64,000 nt of DNA, taken from positions 62,001 through 126,000 of the forward strand of contig JAECUM010000830.1 of the NCBI GenBank assembly GCA_016617855.1, in the 5' to 3' direction. The notes beneath the pieces are model-generated. The model was not told the origin of the DNA, did no database searches, and was given only the letters and a program-made list of their open reading frames with translations. This document shows positions 22,621 to 35,113 of this stretch, in pieces. Numbering within the stretch: the stretch's first letter is position 1; the number at the start of each line of letters is the position of its first letter. The position numbers were made by a program, and so were the translations under genes. This stretch comes from Megalonaias nervosa. Its lineage: Eukaryota > Mollusca > Bivalvia > Unionida > Unionidae.

Positions 22621-22817
22621 TTTGGTATCCATAATAGACTATCAGCACAATTATAAAACTGCATGAACACAGCAGTATTTCAGCATGAATGATAAAATGT
22701 TGCCCTGTTAAGATGATGAAAGACAAGTGAACGTTCCAGCAGTGAGAAACTTAAGCCCAGTAACGCCAGTAACGTACCTGACAATGGTATGAAAGTTACT
22801 AAAATGTTGGAAGAAAG

Positions 22818-23079
22818 TTGTTGTTGTTGTTTTTTGTTGTTGTGGGGCTTAACGCCATTTTTCAGCACACGATAGGCTATACATGGCGGCCAGTATTAAC
22901 GGTGGAGGAAGAAACCGGGAAATCCCCGGAAAGAACCACCGACCCACGAGAAGCTACTGGCAAGCTTTCTCACATATCCACATTCGCCGAACCCTAGACT
23001 CGAACCCACGCAGACAGAGGTGAGATGGCAGTGATCCGTAACGGAGAGCGTTTTAGACCACTTGACCACTCGGGGCCCC
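22818..23079 (-). mobile_element. SINE family 1, full-length copy with target duplication
   Basis: Minus strand. The tRNA-like head starts GGGGCCCCGAGTGGTCAAGT and has a B-box-like GGGTTCGAGTCTA. The body has GTGGGTCGGTGGTTCTTTCC, GCCGCCATGTATAGCCTATC and GTGCTGAAAAATGGCGTTAA. The tail is a CAA-rich run. Flanks are TTGGAAGAAAG (22807-22817) and TTGAAGAAAG (23080-23089), a near-perfect target-site duplication. Confidence 0.93.
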
Positions 23080-23088
23080 TTGAAGAAA

Positions 23089-23130
23089 GTATGTATGTAT
23101 GTATGCATGTATGTATGTATGTATGTATGT
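23089..23130. repeat. (GTAT)n microsatellite
   Basis: About 10 tetranucleotides directly beyond the target duplication of a SINE. Confidence 0.95.
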
Positions 23131-23139
23131 AACTGCACC

Positions 23140-24506
23140 TACATAGCAAATGACAACTGGTATTTCATGCAGAGGAGAAGAACTGTAGACAAGACTTGTG
23201 GATAACAACAGACCAGGAGATTAGGACATATCTGTGTTATTTCACTTATAAAATGTTTATGAAATATATACATTCAGTGAGCACATTTTCCTTTACAGAC
23301 AACAATCAATCATTTAGTTCAAGTCTCAGAGGAGGCTGTTGTTTATTCAAAACTGTATTTGCCTTTGTGTTTGAAAATAATTCAAACTTTTGCCAGAGCT
23401 CACCAAACATTATTGTAATTTCAGATAATATTCAGTCTTTTAGGGGACACAGTTTGTGACATTTTAATTAAAAGGAGAGAGTAGTTTATGCAGAAATCTG
23501 TTTGTCTTTGTATGTGAAAATGATTTAAGAGCACAATAGAGCATACAAAATGGAATTAATTTTTTATTTTCAAAATTAGTATTTTCCTGAAAAAGTTTGC
23601 AACATTATATATTAAAACTATAAGAAGTTATAGGCTATATTTGCTGATTCAATGACTGTTTTCAATATCTCTATGTTTTCTCTTCAATAAGAAGATTAAA
23701 TAGTCTTTATTACTTTTTACACCTCTCAAAGTTTTGAACTTCACATATCTAAAAGAATTCTCCATACACCATTTAATTACTGATGTTTGTACTCTTCTCT
23801 CTACACTGGGGTTATTAGGCATCAAGTCAATTAGCCATTAATAATAAAGTTTGTCACGATGTTTAGGAGGACTCTTTATCATCATCATTATATATTTCTT
23901 ATCTCTATCTATCTCTTGTTTTAAATGCCTGAAAACTGTAAGCAAGCCCAGACTTTCTATCCTCGTGTTTTGAAGTATCCGGATACAATACTGATGGAGG
24001 GGGAAAAAAGATTATCAGAACTGTGGAACCTATTCGACAAGGTGATGATATCAGAACTGTAGCAGCCTACTCAGTTTGAGTTGACTGAGCTGCCTTTGTC
24101 GCAAAACTGCAATACAGATGAAATGGGAAATAAATTGGAATACAAACGTTACCTTCAATAAATGGCTACAATGATATGTAAAATTATATTAACAATAAAA
24201 ATGTTTGAAACGAGTTAAGTAATTAAATATTCGCAAGAGATTGAAACTATCTGATATACATGTGTTTAATAAATTTCATCTGAAATAATCTCAAATGCAA
24301 GATTATATGCATCACGTAACAAAAATACCAATATTATTCAATATGAGCCGCAAAAACAGTATAAAGAACTGACTGGAAATTACATTTGGATACCTTGGTT
24401 ATTACGACTTCACCTTATATGTCGTCATGGCATTGTTATGTCACTGAGTGTTATTAAACATTTGTAATATTGCAAAATATGATTTGGGTACATAAATTTA
24501 AATAGA
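23140..24506. other. No supported feature
   Basis: A+T-rich DNA between CA-A and CA-B. The last exons of CA-A and first exon(s) of CA-B should lie between 18.8 and 29.2 kb, but I cannot locate them here. Confidence 0.4.
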
Positions 24507-24655
24507 AATCGTTGTTGCTCAGTGGCTAGCGTCTTAATTTGCACAAGGGTGCTGGTTCGAGTTGGTGTGTCCTTTGGCAATGCGCTTTACTAAAATTACC
24601 CGGGCACTAAATATCCTACATGTGTCCCAGTGCTATAAAACACTAACCAAACTAA
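24507..24655 (+). mobile_element. tRNA-derived SINE, diverged
   Basis: GTTGCTCAGTGGCTAGCGTC (A-box-like) and GGTGCTGGTTCGAGTTGG (B-box-like) are followed by TGTCCTTTGGCAATGCGCTT, then CTACATGTGTCCCAGTGC and TAAAACACTAACCAAAC. The body order resembles SINE family 3. The anticodon-arm region is not intact, so this is not a working tRNA gene. Confidence 0.65.
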
Positions 24656-26189
24656 TATATACCTAAACATCAGAGTCGCCATGTGATAAATTAATATATT
24701 TAAAACAGACTATACACATACATTAAACAGCAAAGATATTCATATAAACATCTTAATTATTAATTTCAATTCCAAAGGCTTTCTTTAATATGCCAAGATG
24801 TGACATCATGGTGTCAAAAATGACGAAACAGATCACATGTCCAAAGTCACACCTTGACATGACGCGCTTTTATTATTTTATAAATTTCTAATTACAGTTT
24901 AGTGAAAATGCCATTATAGAGGACGATGATATAACATAGTATTCAACTGTTGTGGACGATCAGGGTAGAATTTCCTGAGACATAATGACAATAGTTGTTT
25001 ATAAAATATTACGTGTCTCGAAATAAGACGAAACATCATTTTAATCACTTTCTATTTGATTGCAAGCATAGATTGTTTCTATTTCCATATGTGGGCAGAA
25101 AATAGCTAGAGACTGAACATTTAGTCTGAATTTGATTCAAGTGTCCTGTTCGACTTCGCATTCGACATAATCTAATGTCCGTTATATAAAAATTATAATA
25201 ATAAATTCAATCGCCTCCGCCACCTATTATACGGGTTGTCCATATTATGGAATTATGTATCATCTTTTGAATTTATAATATAATTTCAATTTAAGTCATG
25301 TGAGACTAGGACAGTTATATTTCAAATTCTTGAATTCAATGGTTAGCACTATAGTAAAAGTATGTATACTCTTCATTGTTGTGAATCTCATTCATTCATG
25401 ACAAGGTCGATATTAGGTAAAATCAACAACAAAGCAGGTCAAGAATGGCATGTGAGTATGAATGTGAGTTACGTAAATAAGTGTGTGATTCATAGTACAC
25501 TTCCCGGTAGAAAGCTATCACTCACGCTCTAACATTTGATTGCTTCAGTGAATAATAACATTTCATTGTTTGACAAATTCTAGTGAATACGAGTTGTTTA
25601 TTTGAAACACAAATTGATTCTATATAATGACCATATGCACTACATATTTTATTCTTTCAGTTATACACAGCGTTAGTAAGAGTCAGAAAGGAATTTGTGA
25701 TTACATATTGTTGGATATATCAGAGTTGATAATCCATAATTTAAACAGTCAGTAGTTTCAGGACTATGTATCAAATTGAAATTAATTAATTTTAGCAAAT
25801 CAGATTTTGGATTTTCACAATGGAATTTGCATTGCATACTTATACCAGTAGTATGTAGACTGTAACTTGTTTAGTTTATGAGTAATACAGTGAACCTATG
25901 GTAGGATACATGGGTGTATTTAGGGTAGTTCCAGGTATTCAACAGAACCCCATTTCCAGTAAAAGTGTTACACTTAGCGATAAAATAAAAAAGAGAAATG
26001 TGGCCATTATGAACACCACAAACCACCCCAGTTTTAAAATCGAGCCCCATTAGAAGAATAAAATCACAAATGATATCCTGATGCAAAAATAATGACTCTT
26101 GAACGCAAAGTAGGACAAGTCTAACAGCACTATTTACAGTCATGCTATTTTTTTCGAAAATTATCGACTGAAATGGATCAATAATGAGT
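24656..26189. other. No supported feature
   Basis: A+T-rich DNA. A minus-strand 90-codon frame at 25871-26143 begins with a weak hydrophobic stretch and could in principle be a first exon. I see no convincing donor in the phase that CA-B needs. Confidence 0.4.
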
Positions 26190-27390
26190 TAAACTCAAGG
26201 GGATGAACAGCAAGTTGTTCTGAAGTGGGTAAATAATAAGTTGGAATCATGTGAGTGAATGATAAGTGGGATTGAAGAGGGTGAATAATAAGTGGGGCTG
26301 AAGGAGCAAATAATAAGTAGGACTGAAAGGAATGAATAATAAGTTGGAATGAAAGGAGTCAATAATAAGTTGGAATGATAGTGGTGAATAATAAGTTGGA
26401 CTGAAGCGTGTGAATAATAAGTCACAGGGACTGAAGGGGGATAACAATAAGCTGGACTAAAGGGGGTGAATAATAAGTTGGACTGAAGGGAGTGAATAAT
26501 AAGTTGGAATGATGGGGGTGAATAATAAGTGGGATTAAAGGGGGTGAACAGTAAGTTGTACTGAAGGGAATGAACAGTAAGTTGTACTGTAGTGGGTAAA
26601 TAATAAGTTGGAATGAAGTGGGTGAATAATAAGTTGGACTGAAGGGAGTGAATAATGAGTGGAACTGATGGGGTGAATAATATATTGGACTGTAGGGGGT
26701 GAATAATAAGTTGGACTGAGAGATGAATAATAAGTTGGACTGAAGGGAGTGAGTAATAAGTGGAACTAAAGGGGGTGAATAATAAATTGAACTGAATGGA
26801 GTGAATGATAAGTTAGACTGAAGGGGTGAATAATAGTGGGACTGATGGGTGAATAATAAGTTAGACTGATTCAAGGAGGTGAATAATACATGATACCGAA
26901 GGGAGTAAATAATAAGTGGGACTGAAGGGAGTGAATAATAAGCGGGACTGGAAGGAGTGAATAATAAGTGGCACTGATTGGAGTGAATAATAAGTGGGAC
27001 TGATGGGAGTGAATAATAAGTTGGACTGAAGGGAGTGAATAATAAGTTGGACTGAAAGGGATGAATAATAAATGGGACTGAAGGGGGTCAATAATGAGTG
27101 GGGCTGAAGGGGGTCAAGAATAAGTTGGACTGAAGGCGGTGAATAATAAGTGGTACTGATTGGAGTGAATAATAAGTGGGACTGATGCGAATGAATAATA
27201 AGTGAGACTAAAAGGGGTAAATAATAAGTTGGACTGAAGGGAGTGAATAATAAGTTGGACTGAAAGGGATGAATAATAAGTGGGACTGAAGGGGGTCAGT
27301 AATAAGTGGGACTGATAGGAGTGAATAATAAATTGGACTGAAATGGTCGAATAATAAGTGGGACTGAAGGGGGTCAGTAATAAATTCAGT
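26190..27390. repeat. 26-bp minisatellite, about 45 copies
   Basis: The unit is TGAATAATAAGTTGGACTGA plus AGGGAG, with alternate versions AAGTGGGACTGATGGGAG. The 26-bp period is not divisible by three. Minus-strand frames therefore cycle through Y-Y-S-P-, L-L-F-T- and L-I-I-H-type runs. These are artefacts of the array. Confidence 0.95.
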
Positions 27391-28311
27391 CGGAGTCAGG
27401 CACTTGACTGTCATATGTTGCACATCAGTTTCACAATGGAAAAAGAGAAATATGTATCATTCTTAAAATGACCATGCATGGGTGGAATATAATGTGTGTC
27501 AAATACAAATAAGAAATAAAACAAAATTCAGTAAGATACCGATCTGATAGAAGATGAGAGATAAATTGAATTATACAAAGTTTGCATGAAAAACAAACTG
27601 TGTACATAATAATAAAATGTATATTCGAATTAATTCACAGTCTAATACTGGCAGAATTGTATTTCAGCTTTAGCTTCCTTCAGCATGATGTTTCTCCATT
27701 TTTACCCAATAATCAAATTAGTTGAAAAATATAAGCTCTTTTACATTATGTCATGTAATAATGGAAATCAAACTCAATCAAAGTCTGATCAAAGCTAGAA
27801 CCCAAATCTGGTCTGAATCCAAGAAATCTTGGTGGCGTTATGCTGCAATGAACACTGTGAAGAGACATTTAAGTGGCATAACTCATGTAAACAATATTAT
27901 GGATAGCATTAAACTGACTCCATTCACAGTTTCATCAAATTAAAGGCACATGCCACATTTGATGGCAATCAAACAAGCCTTGATAAAGCTATTATGTGGA
28001 AACTAAAGTCAGTAGCTTGGGCAGTTAGGGCTGCGCAGGCGTGAAATCAAATTCATACAAGGTCTTATAAATATGGAGCACACCAAGTTTGATTGAAATC
28101 CAGCAATCACTGTTAACGTTACAAGTTAAGAGGACAGGCTGTAATTCCTCTAAATGAAGACACAGAAGGGGGTCTCATCAATTTAAAGTCGAACACCACA
28201 TTTCATTAAGAAGAAACAATTCCCATTAATATTACCAAAACTTTAAGTATGTACAATTGGACATCCAGATGAATGATTACTACTAAACCCTGCTGCGAAC
28301 AGGGAAATATA
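27391..28311. other. No supported feature
   Basis: A+T-rich DNA without exon, RNA or repeat array. Confidence 0.4.
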
Positions 28312-28800
28312 CAAATAATAACCTAACAAAATTCAACCTGTTCAATTATCAAAGTAAACTTGTGAAGGGAGAAATACAAAGTATATTTTGATAGACAATG
28401 TGTTAAGTAGTTATGAGCTATGGAATTCATCCTTACGATAACAAGATACAAAATCTTACAATTCTTTAAAAGACATGTCCCAACACCTATTAGAACCCAT
28501 TGATTACACCAGTCATTGGCTATGCTGTACAAGAACCCATTCATTACACCAGTCATTGGCTATGCTGTACAAGAACCCATTCATTACACCAGTCATTGGC
28601 TATGGTGTACAAGTGCGCTATGAGATGTCTAGACTGATTCTCTGATTCTGAAGTCTATTTATCATATCAAAACATCTCAAACAAGGGAGTCAGAATGTGC
28701 CATCTGCAGCATTTATGTATGTATAAGGATGTTGAGGAAGATAATGAGGTACTTTACAACAACAAAAGAATGTACTTGTCTTTTAGCTATTCCAATTGTA
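28312..28800. repeat. Segmental duplication copy 1, with exon-tail fragment
   Basis: It aligns with 28852-29275 in order: AATAACCTAACAAAATTCAA, AAGTATATTTTGATAGACAA, TGTGTTAAGTAGTTATGAGC, GTCTAGACTGATTCTCT, GGGAGTCAGAATGTGCCATC and ACAACAACAAAAGAATGTAC. Its right end (28766-28793) is homologous to the donor end of the CA-A exon at 29242: minus strand ACAATTGGAATAGCTAAAAG, then ACAA and GTAC. Only about 25 exon bases remain. Confidence 0.8.
28495..28612. repeat. 40-bp minisatellite, 3 copies
   Basis: CATTCATTACACCAGTCATT and GGCTATGCTGTACAAGAACC repeat at 40-bp spacing (about 28505, 28545 and 28585), inside duplication copy 1 only. Confidence 0.92.
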
Positions 28801-28851
28801 ACGGCTGAATTACTTTTGGGTCCTGCTGACATCCTCGAACAGGGCCTTAAT

Positions 28852-29275
28852 AAAAATAATAACCTAACAATACTCAACCTTTCTTAATTATCAAAATATA
28901 CTTATGTAGGGATAAGTACAAAGTATATTTTGATAAACTATGTGTTAAGTGGTTCTGAGCAATGGCAACTATCTTTATGATAACATGAAAGAAAATCCTT
29001 CACCTCTTTTAATAAGTTGTTATAATCACAGCTGAACTCATTTATCACTCTTATCATCGGGAGGTTGCACTAGTGTGTTATGGGATCTCTAGACTGATCG
29101 CTGTTTCTGAAGCCTTTTCCTCGTAGCAAAAATATGAGATAAAAGGGAGCCAGGAGAGCATACCATCCACAGTAGTTTTGTATATATGAGTATGATGAGG
29201 TAGATGATCAGTTACTTGACAACAACAAAAGAAAAGTGTACCTGTCGTTCAGATATTCCAATTGTACTTTCAAAG
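28852..29275. repeat. Segmental duplication copy 2, reaching the CA-A exon
   Basis: Partner of 28312-28800. It extends through the intron donor into the last bases of the CA-A exon at 29242-29414. Confidence 0.8.
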
Positions 29276-29414
29276 ACAGTCCAAATGACAACTTCAAGGC
29301 AGTTGGGTGTGGTCAAACTGCCGCTGTAACGGTGATAGGTCTGAGGACCATGAAGATCTGGGAGAATAGACTTTAGACTGAAGTTGGAACTCAGGGACAC
29401 CAAATTACTGCTGT
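29242..29414 (-). CDS. Carbonic anhydrase CA-A, catalytic TTP-loop exon
   Basis: Minus strand, 173 bp, phase 1 in and phase 0 out. Acceptor TTTTTATAG, donor GTACAC. It reads (N)SSNLVSLSSNFSLKSILPDL, then Y-H-R-Y-S-G-S-L-T-T-P-N-C, then VVIWTVFEST and GISERQ. S-L-T-T-P carries Thr199 (CA II numbering), which orients the zinc-bound hydroxide. The Cys after the loop is the extracellular-type disulfide partner. Oddity: the usual TTPPC is TTPNC here. It follows 29857-29923 in frame. The exon for the C-terminal core strand was not found. Confidence 0.95.
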
Positions 29415-29856
29415 CTATAAAAACAAAGAGCACATCATGTGATCTCTAGCTCATAGACACTGATCAACGTAATATACTAGTATTCATTCATGACGATAGA
29501 TAACTTGACACTTTCACACATGAGACATATTAAATGAATAAAAAAATCTACATTAAGAATATAGATCAATTCCATATATATCAGTAAGATATTACATGTA
29601 AATAAAAGATGAGTATGAGGTAATGTAACCTTCATACTTATTTAAATCAGCATTTGCCTTTGGCGTTGGAAAAAAGTATACATTTGTATCTGATGACTAC
29701 ATTAGTAAAGTTCTAATCTTATTGAGAAACTGACTTTAAATGGGTAAAAAGGAAAGAAAACCTGCATCATTGACATAGACATAGCATCATGGACTTGAAG
29801 TCCTTTAGACAAGGTTTCGGACCCTTAAGCAGTATGTGACAAAGTATTATACTTAC

Positions 29857-29923
29857 TTGCATAATGGACATTGTCAAGTTGAGACAGGATTGGTGCAAGG
29901 TTCTTATTATCGTTAGATGTGAC
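29857..29923 (-). CDS. Carbonic anhydrase CA-A, 67-bp exon
   Basis: Minus strand, acceptor TGTACAG, donor GTAAGT, phase 0 in and phase 1 out. It reads VTSNDNKNLAPILSQLDNVH followed by YA. The pattern N-x-x-L-x-P-I-L-x-x-L matches the family helix between the LAVLGFF strand and the SLKxxLP segment. Length and phase equal the CA-B exon at 2643-2709. Confidence 0.9.
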
Positions 29924-31147
29924 CTGTACATAAATGGTAAAACAAAAATAAAAAGATAACAAGGAATGGGAAAAAGTAGTTCTTAATTCAAAATTGAATG
30001 ATATAACTGTATTTTAATATATACAGTATATTCAATTTTCCTTAAAATAGGAAATACAACTGACCACAACATTAGTATATCAATCAGGGTATCATTTCTA
30101 TTTCTAATACTGCGACAAGTAATGTTGGACAGTCAAAATATTGATAGAAATACTAAAAAAAGGTTCCAGAAGGCAGGCAAAGACAATTTCCACTATCACG
30201 GTGAATCAGTAACGAGGATACTACACGGGAATGTATGGACTTACTTGGATTTATCAGATTCGCATAAAGGGATTAGTTAACATGTTGAAATATCAAAAAT
30301 ATTAAACTGCACACACTGTATGTAAGGGGTGATAACTAGATATCTGATGCCACTCTTGGTTTCTTTCACCATTGTAAAATATATTGCTATCAACAATCTT
30401 CATAATACTGATACATATCACCAGAGAATTTAAGTTAACATTTGAAACATTACTGGAGGACTTATTATATGGATTTCCATTTAAAAAGCATTTTTCTACT
30501 GTTGTGTCAAGTATTATCATCAGCAGCACAACATGCAGGGGACAAAAGTACTATCAGGTCTAATCATTTTACTTAGAGTTAAACTGGCCTCATTTGACAC
30601 TGAAACTATAGATTTTTGATAACTTTGGTAAGAACATAATGTTTATTAGTATTTTTAGTAATATTTAGATAAAGAGAATGGAAACTATGGCAAAAGGCAT
30701 GGAGGGAGTTGAATCATCCATGCCAAAAATACAATGATGTAGATAAATCTCGACTAAGCTATAATATTTTACAATTGTGGCCTTTCGTCGAGTTCAGTAC
30801 ATTGTTTAATTAAGCTATGAAAAACGATATATGCACAGGCAAAGTGGGAGCCAATATTTATATTTGATAGCTATGTACTTGCATACTGTGATATAAAAAT
30901 ATCTCTATGTAACCACAACACCTTGTTTTTGTGGAAATGAAATCACTGCGAGGAAAATGATATGTTGTATTACTGTTGTGTACATGTGACCTGTTTAACT
31001 AATCACAATTCAGAATACTTTTCTCATTTTTAAAAAGGTACTAATTAATATTATTGTTAAATAATAAGTCATGTTATATTTCCCTTCCAGTTTAGAAACT
31101 ATTTTAATTCATACGTAAATTAATATAATAAAAAAAATGAGTCGAAC
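29924..31147. other. CA-A intron
   Basis: A+T-rich intron of 1.2 kb with no recognisable element. Confidence 0.6.
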
Positions 31148-31246
31148 CTCGAAGAAAAATCCTAGCACAGCTAGGGCATCTGCTTGGTTTGAAGCTACAG
31201 CATTGGCTATCGACCCGAGAGATGTCTTGTAGTGAACGATGTGCAG
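31148..31246 (-). CDS. Carbonic anhydrase CA-A, third-ligand exon
   Basis: Minus strand, 33 codons in phase 0, acceptor TTATTTCAG. It reads LHIVHYKTSLGSIANAVASN, then QADALAVLGFFFE. L-H-I-V-H provides the third zinc ligand. It is two codons longer than the CA-B equivalent. The donor GTTCGA is weak against the GTAAGT consensus, which is worth noting because the exon otherwise looks functional. The intron upstream to 54822 is 23.6 kb and holds two retroelements. Confidence 0.93.
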
Positions 31247-32399
31247 CTGAAATAAAGAAGATACTAGAAGTCATGAAATGTCTGTGCATATGCCTCGCTA
31301 TGCAGCGTAGACGAGCTCTATGATGTAGTCTGACGTAGGAATCTTTGTGTGGCTGTCAGAGATGGGTGGGTAACAAAGTTTCTGAAAAAACTGGACTATA
31401 CTTTGTCCGCATTCATAAATCATATTAACTTTAAGATTTACTCATTGAAAAAGTTCCTCCATACCATGGATTAGTAATGTCAGCTTTAACATTTATTCGC
31501 ATTGTTGGAGTACCAGAGCAAAGGTGCAAGTCAGCACACATCTCCTCTTTATATGCAAATATTATTCTGTGTCTCTCAATCAACTGCTAACCAGAGCAAA
31601 ATCAGATTTTATTAAAGCAATTTGTCTTTATAATTTAAATTGGAGCCAAAAGCAACACGCGTGCTCAAACTCACTACTCAAAAATAGCTTTCCATGAAGC
31701 CTAAGCAAATACAAAAGACGTGAGAAAAACAAATGATATCATTGTATCCATTGCTTCAATAAAAAGAATCAACTTAATATTGTAATAAACATACAGTATA
31801 TGCTATTTGTATTTATGTCTCAGTTTATAACTTTCATAGATTTATTTTCGTGTCTGATTTAGAGGAATGGGTGTTGCGAAAATATTTCTCAGACCGATCA
31901 ATTAGTAAATTACTAGATGCAAGGGTCTTAATGAACATTATTCACAAGACTTCAGAGTAAAATGGAGTAATATGATAAAATGGCCCCGTCGAGTTTCTCT
32001 CTATAATGATTTCTTGGAATACTTCCACGCACAAATGTCTAGTTATAATAAATAGGAATAATGCTGTATATTAGATATTTTGGGTCTGTTTTATGGCACG
32101 TGGCATAAAATACTGATCAGCAGTTTAGAATTACATACTGATAAACCATATCAATCTGAAGCAAGAAAAAAAACGCAAGTGAAAAATTAGAGACTCGTGA
32201 ATATGCGGTCTTTACTTTGATGATATGACATTTATTTCCTTATTAACGTGTTTAAGAATCCCTTAATTGACAAAGATTACTGTCTGAAGGTCCTTGGAAG
32301 ACCTCAAGCCAGACTCAAGCAATGGATTTGACATTGATGTTTTCGCTCGGTCTTCAGGTAAACGTATACTAACTACTTTAGATATAAGTGGGCTAATTT
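31247..32399. other. CA-A intron, no recognisable feature
   Basis: A+T-rich intron DNA. Confidence 0.5.
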
Positions 32400-32520
32400 T
32401 GACCGTTGCTGTTTGGACCACACTAAGGGCTGATTCGGACCAAACTAAGGGCTGATTCGGACCAAATTATTTTTGGCTAATCTGGACCAAATACTTGGAC
32501 CATGTAAAATATTGTAAGAA
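32400..32520 (-). repeat. Dispersed repeat with GGTCCGAATCAGCC motifs
   Basis: AAGGGCTGATTCGGACCAAA is repeated twice in tandem and followed by related blocks. The reverse complement resembles 8935-9025. Confidence 0.55.
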
Positions 32521-33409
32521 AAACAAAAAATAGTTCTTGGAAAATTTCCAGCCGAACTAAGAAATAAGTAGATATCAGTAATCACATTTAGATTTAACTT
32601 GACCAAAATAACTTTTTAATGTTTACAAAAAAAGAAAACAAACTTATTCTTTAATTTGGTATCTTTTGAAAAATATGATGAAGCTTTTCATTAAGCAGGC
32701 CATTATGGCCAACCGTAAACACTATCTAAATTTTCATTTAAGCGGGCCAGTATGGCCAACTTTTAATACTATCAAGCAGTAATGTATACACATTGACTCA
32801 AGGCTTTTATTGATTCCTCGTGTGAATCGTACTTTCTTCGCATTATATTTAACAAACAAATATTGTGTAAAGAGTTATTAATGAGTAACAAAATACTACA
32901 ACTTACCTTACTGTTGTCATTGTATTTTTATCTTGCGAGTACATCTTGAACCAACAAACCAACAGATTTTATTTTTATTCAAACATTTGGAACTTTTTTG
33001 CAAAAATTATTGAATTGAAAGCACTTATAAAATAAAATTAAACAAAATATCAAATCCAATAAAAGCTTGATTAAATAGAGATTTGATTATATTAACATAT
33101 TTATAACATAATAACACTTCCGTGTAACCAGTGTAAAGTCAGTTAAAAATTAATGTTATATTTTGTGCTCTGGACAAGAATTAAATTCAGTAAATTTGAA
33201 AATAACAACACAAGTGTTTTAATTATAGCTGACTCATACATATATTAAAATGCATATTTTGAAAAGGACTGCCTACATGGTCTTGGGTTGGACACGCATG
33301 ATACAGTTCAAAACACATGACAAAAATATTGATGTACGCTTTTGTATTGAATTACATCGATAATGTGACACGACACTAGTTTCATGTTTTAGTATATAAG
33401 TGTTATTTA
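32521..33409. other. CA-A intron with one small dimer
   Basis: AGGCCATTATGGCCAAC (about 32697) and GGGCCAGTATGGCCAAC (about 32743) form a diverged dimer of about 46 bp. Otherwise nothing. Confidence 0.5.
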
Positions 33410-33580
33410 GCGCTCTATATGTACGTGTGTCTTTGTGTATGTTCTTTATTGTCCAATGTCACTCTCTATAATATGTACCTGTTTGTTTTTGTTTATCTTC
33501 TGTATTGTCCAATGTCACCGTCTATTATGTGCGTTCTCTGTCTTTGTATATGTTCTTTATTGTCAAATGATGAAGAAATT
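33410..33580. repeat. Approximately 60-bp tandem repeat, 3 copies
   Basis: GTTCTTTATTGTCCAATGTC and TCTATAATATGTACCTGT-type blocks recur with moderate divergence. Frames across it are repeat shadows. Confidence 0.8.
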
Positions 33581-33992
33581 GCTTTATGTCATAATGTTCG
33601 AAAACTATAGTTTCTTTTTTCTTCTCTTTTCGCATGCCGTTTTCCAGCATTTATTATGTTTCTTTTCCGGGTGTAAGTCTGAAAATGAAAAATATGATGA
33701 TGACGGGAAAAGGACAGGCAGGCTTTAAAACTCTGGTGGATGTTCCGACCTTATCTGCATTTACCACATCATGGAATAAAGAAATTTACTAATTAACGAA
33801 GGTGTCAGAGTCATAAGCATTTGATATCTTGTACATCAGACAGCTGATTATCACGCCTTTCATCTGTGAAACAAAAGACATCAGGGTTATGACAAAGATA
33901 ATTTTGATGGCTTGTCTTTTAATGTCATGGACTGCATTTAGAACACTAGGATATTATATCTAGTTTAAATAACGCGAAGGAAAAAGAGGCAA
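33581..33992. other. CA-A intron, no recognisable feature
   Basis: Plain intron DNA before the 44-bp array. Confidence 0.5.
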
Positions 33993-34157
33993 CGTCACTC
34001 TATAGGGTTATTTGGTCCCCTGTTGATAGATAATATCATGCTAGGGTACTGATTTGGCCCCTTGTTGATAGATAAACACACAATAATGTACTGATTTGGC
34101 CCCTTGTTGATAAATAATGTCACACTATAGGATACTGATTTGGCCTCTTGTTGATAG
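33993..34157. repeat. 44-bp minisatellite, segment 1
   Basis: The unit contains GTCACGCTATAGGGTACTGA and TTTGGCCCCTTGTTGATAGA. The array is cut at 34157 by the LTR retrotransposon and resumes at 40812 and again at 44510. Confidence 0.92.
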
Positions 34158-35113
34158 TGTTACGTGTAGGCTCGTACAAAAGTAACAAAAAAAAGAGTGA
34201 AGCCAACAAGCTTTGTAAATTTTAACAGAATAATTTATTTCCCTAGAAAACAAGGTACAAATATGAAAAAGGACTTACGGTTTTGTGAATCTAATCCAAA
34301 ACCTAATCCTAGAATTTAAAAATATAAGTCTTATCACTAAAAAGTTCTAAATGAATCAAAGTTCGAATCCCGATGAAGTTCCAAGATAAAAGACGATGAC
34401 GTCAGATGAATGCAGTATTATACGGATGTGTCAACAGTTCCTCATTGAATTTTATGAATCAAGAATAATATTCCGGCTTTAGAATTCCGAACAATTTCCA
34501 ATAAATGCTTCTGTCCAAGAATTTTGATGAACACTGGTATTTTCCAGGGAATATAAATTATTAAATCCAAAAAATAGAAGAATTTTAAATCAAACTGACA
34601 TCAACATTAAAAACACCTTGAGCTCTAAAGGTGTAAAATACGACTGACTATTTCACTATAAAACTTCAGTTGTAGTCCCAGCCAAAACGTAATTCAGACC
34701 CACGTGATGGGGTCACGTGATCACTTAATCCGAACAACGCAATATAATAATATGTCAATTAGCACGTAAGCTGGTATAGCCTTAGCTAAGAATCAATGAT
34801 TCCCACACTGGAAATGAATTTTTTTTAAAAAAAGGTTGTTTACAACAGAGCTGATGCAAGCCAAGAATGACTTTGATTACGACCAATGATCTTCACTCCG
34901 TGTTTACCAATTTCTGAATCAAGGTCAGGAACTAGGTCAGCTAAAAATATAATGTAGTAACATTGTTCTTTACTTGAACTAAACTGAATTTTCTGAGAAA
35001 AAGTCACATCCAATGAATAAAGTTACCATTACAATAATATATAATGAAACAAAAATAAAATTAAAAATTTTTTAAAGCCAACACGCAAATAATTAAATTG
35101 CATATACATAACA
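34158..35113 (-). repeat. 3' LTR of the Gmr1-like element
   Basis: 956 bp, starting TGTTACGTG and ending ACATAACA on the plus strand. It aligns throughout with 39867-40811. It contains a near-palindromic CACGTGATGGGGTCACGTG block at about 34701 and, on the minus strand, AATAAA close to its 3' end. Confidence 0.96.

Noticed and set aside
22291..22656. 121-codon plus-strand frame
   Set aside because: Its second half is poly-Leu/Met/Tyr from trinucleotide repeats. The first half is unusual, but I could not assign it to a family, so it is kept only as an unexplained patch.
25871..26143. Minus-strand 90-codon frame considered as the signal-peptide exon of CA-B
   Set aside because: The hydrophobic stretch is weak, no donor in the required phase was found, and nothing conserved follows.
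26195..27423. Several minus-strand open frames rich in Tyr, Ser, Leu and Phe (76-150 codons)
   Set aside because: They are read-through of a 26-bp minisatellite in successive frames. Composition follows the unit, and there are no splice or start contexts.
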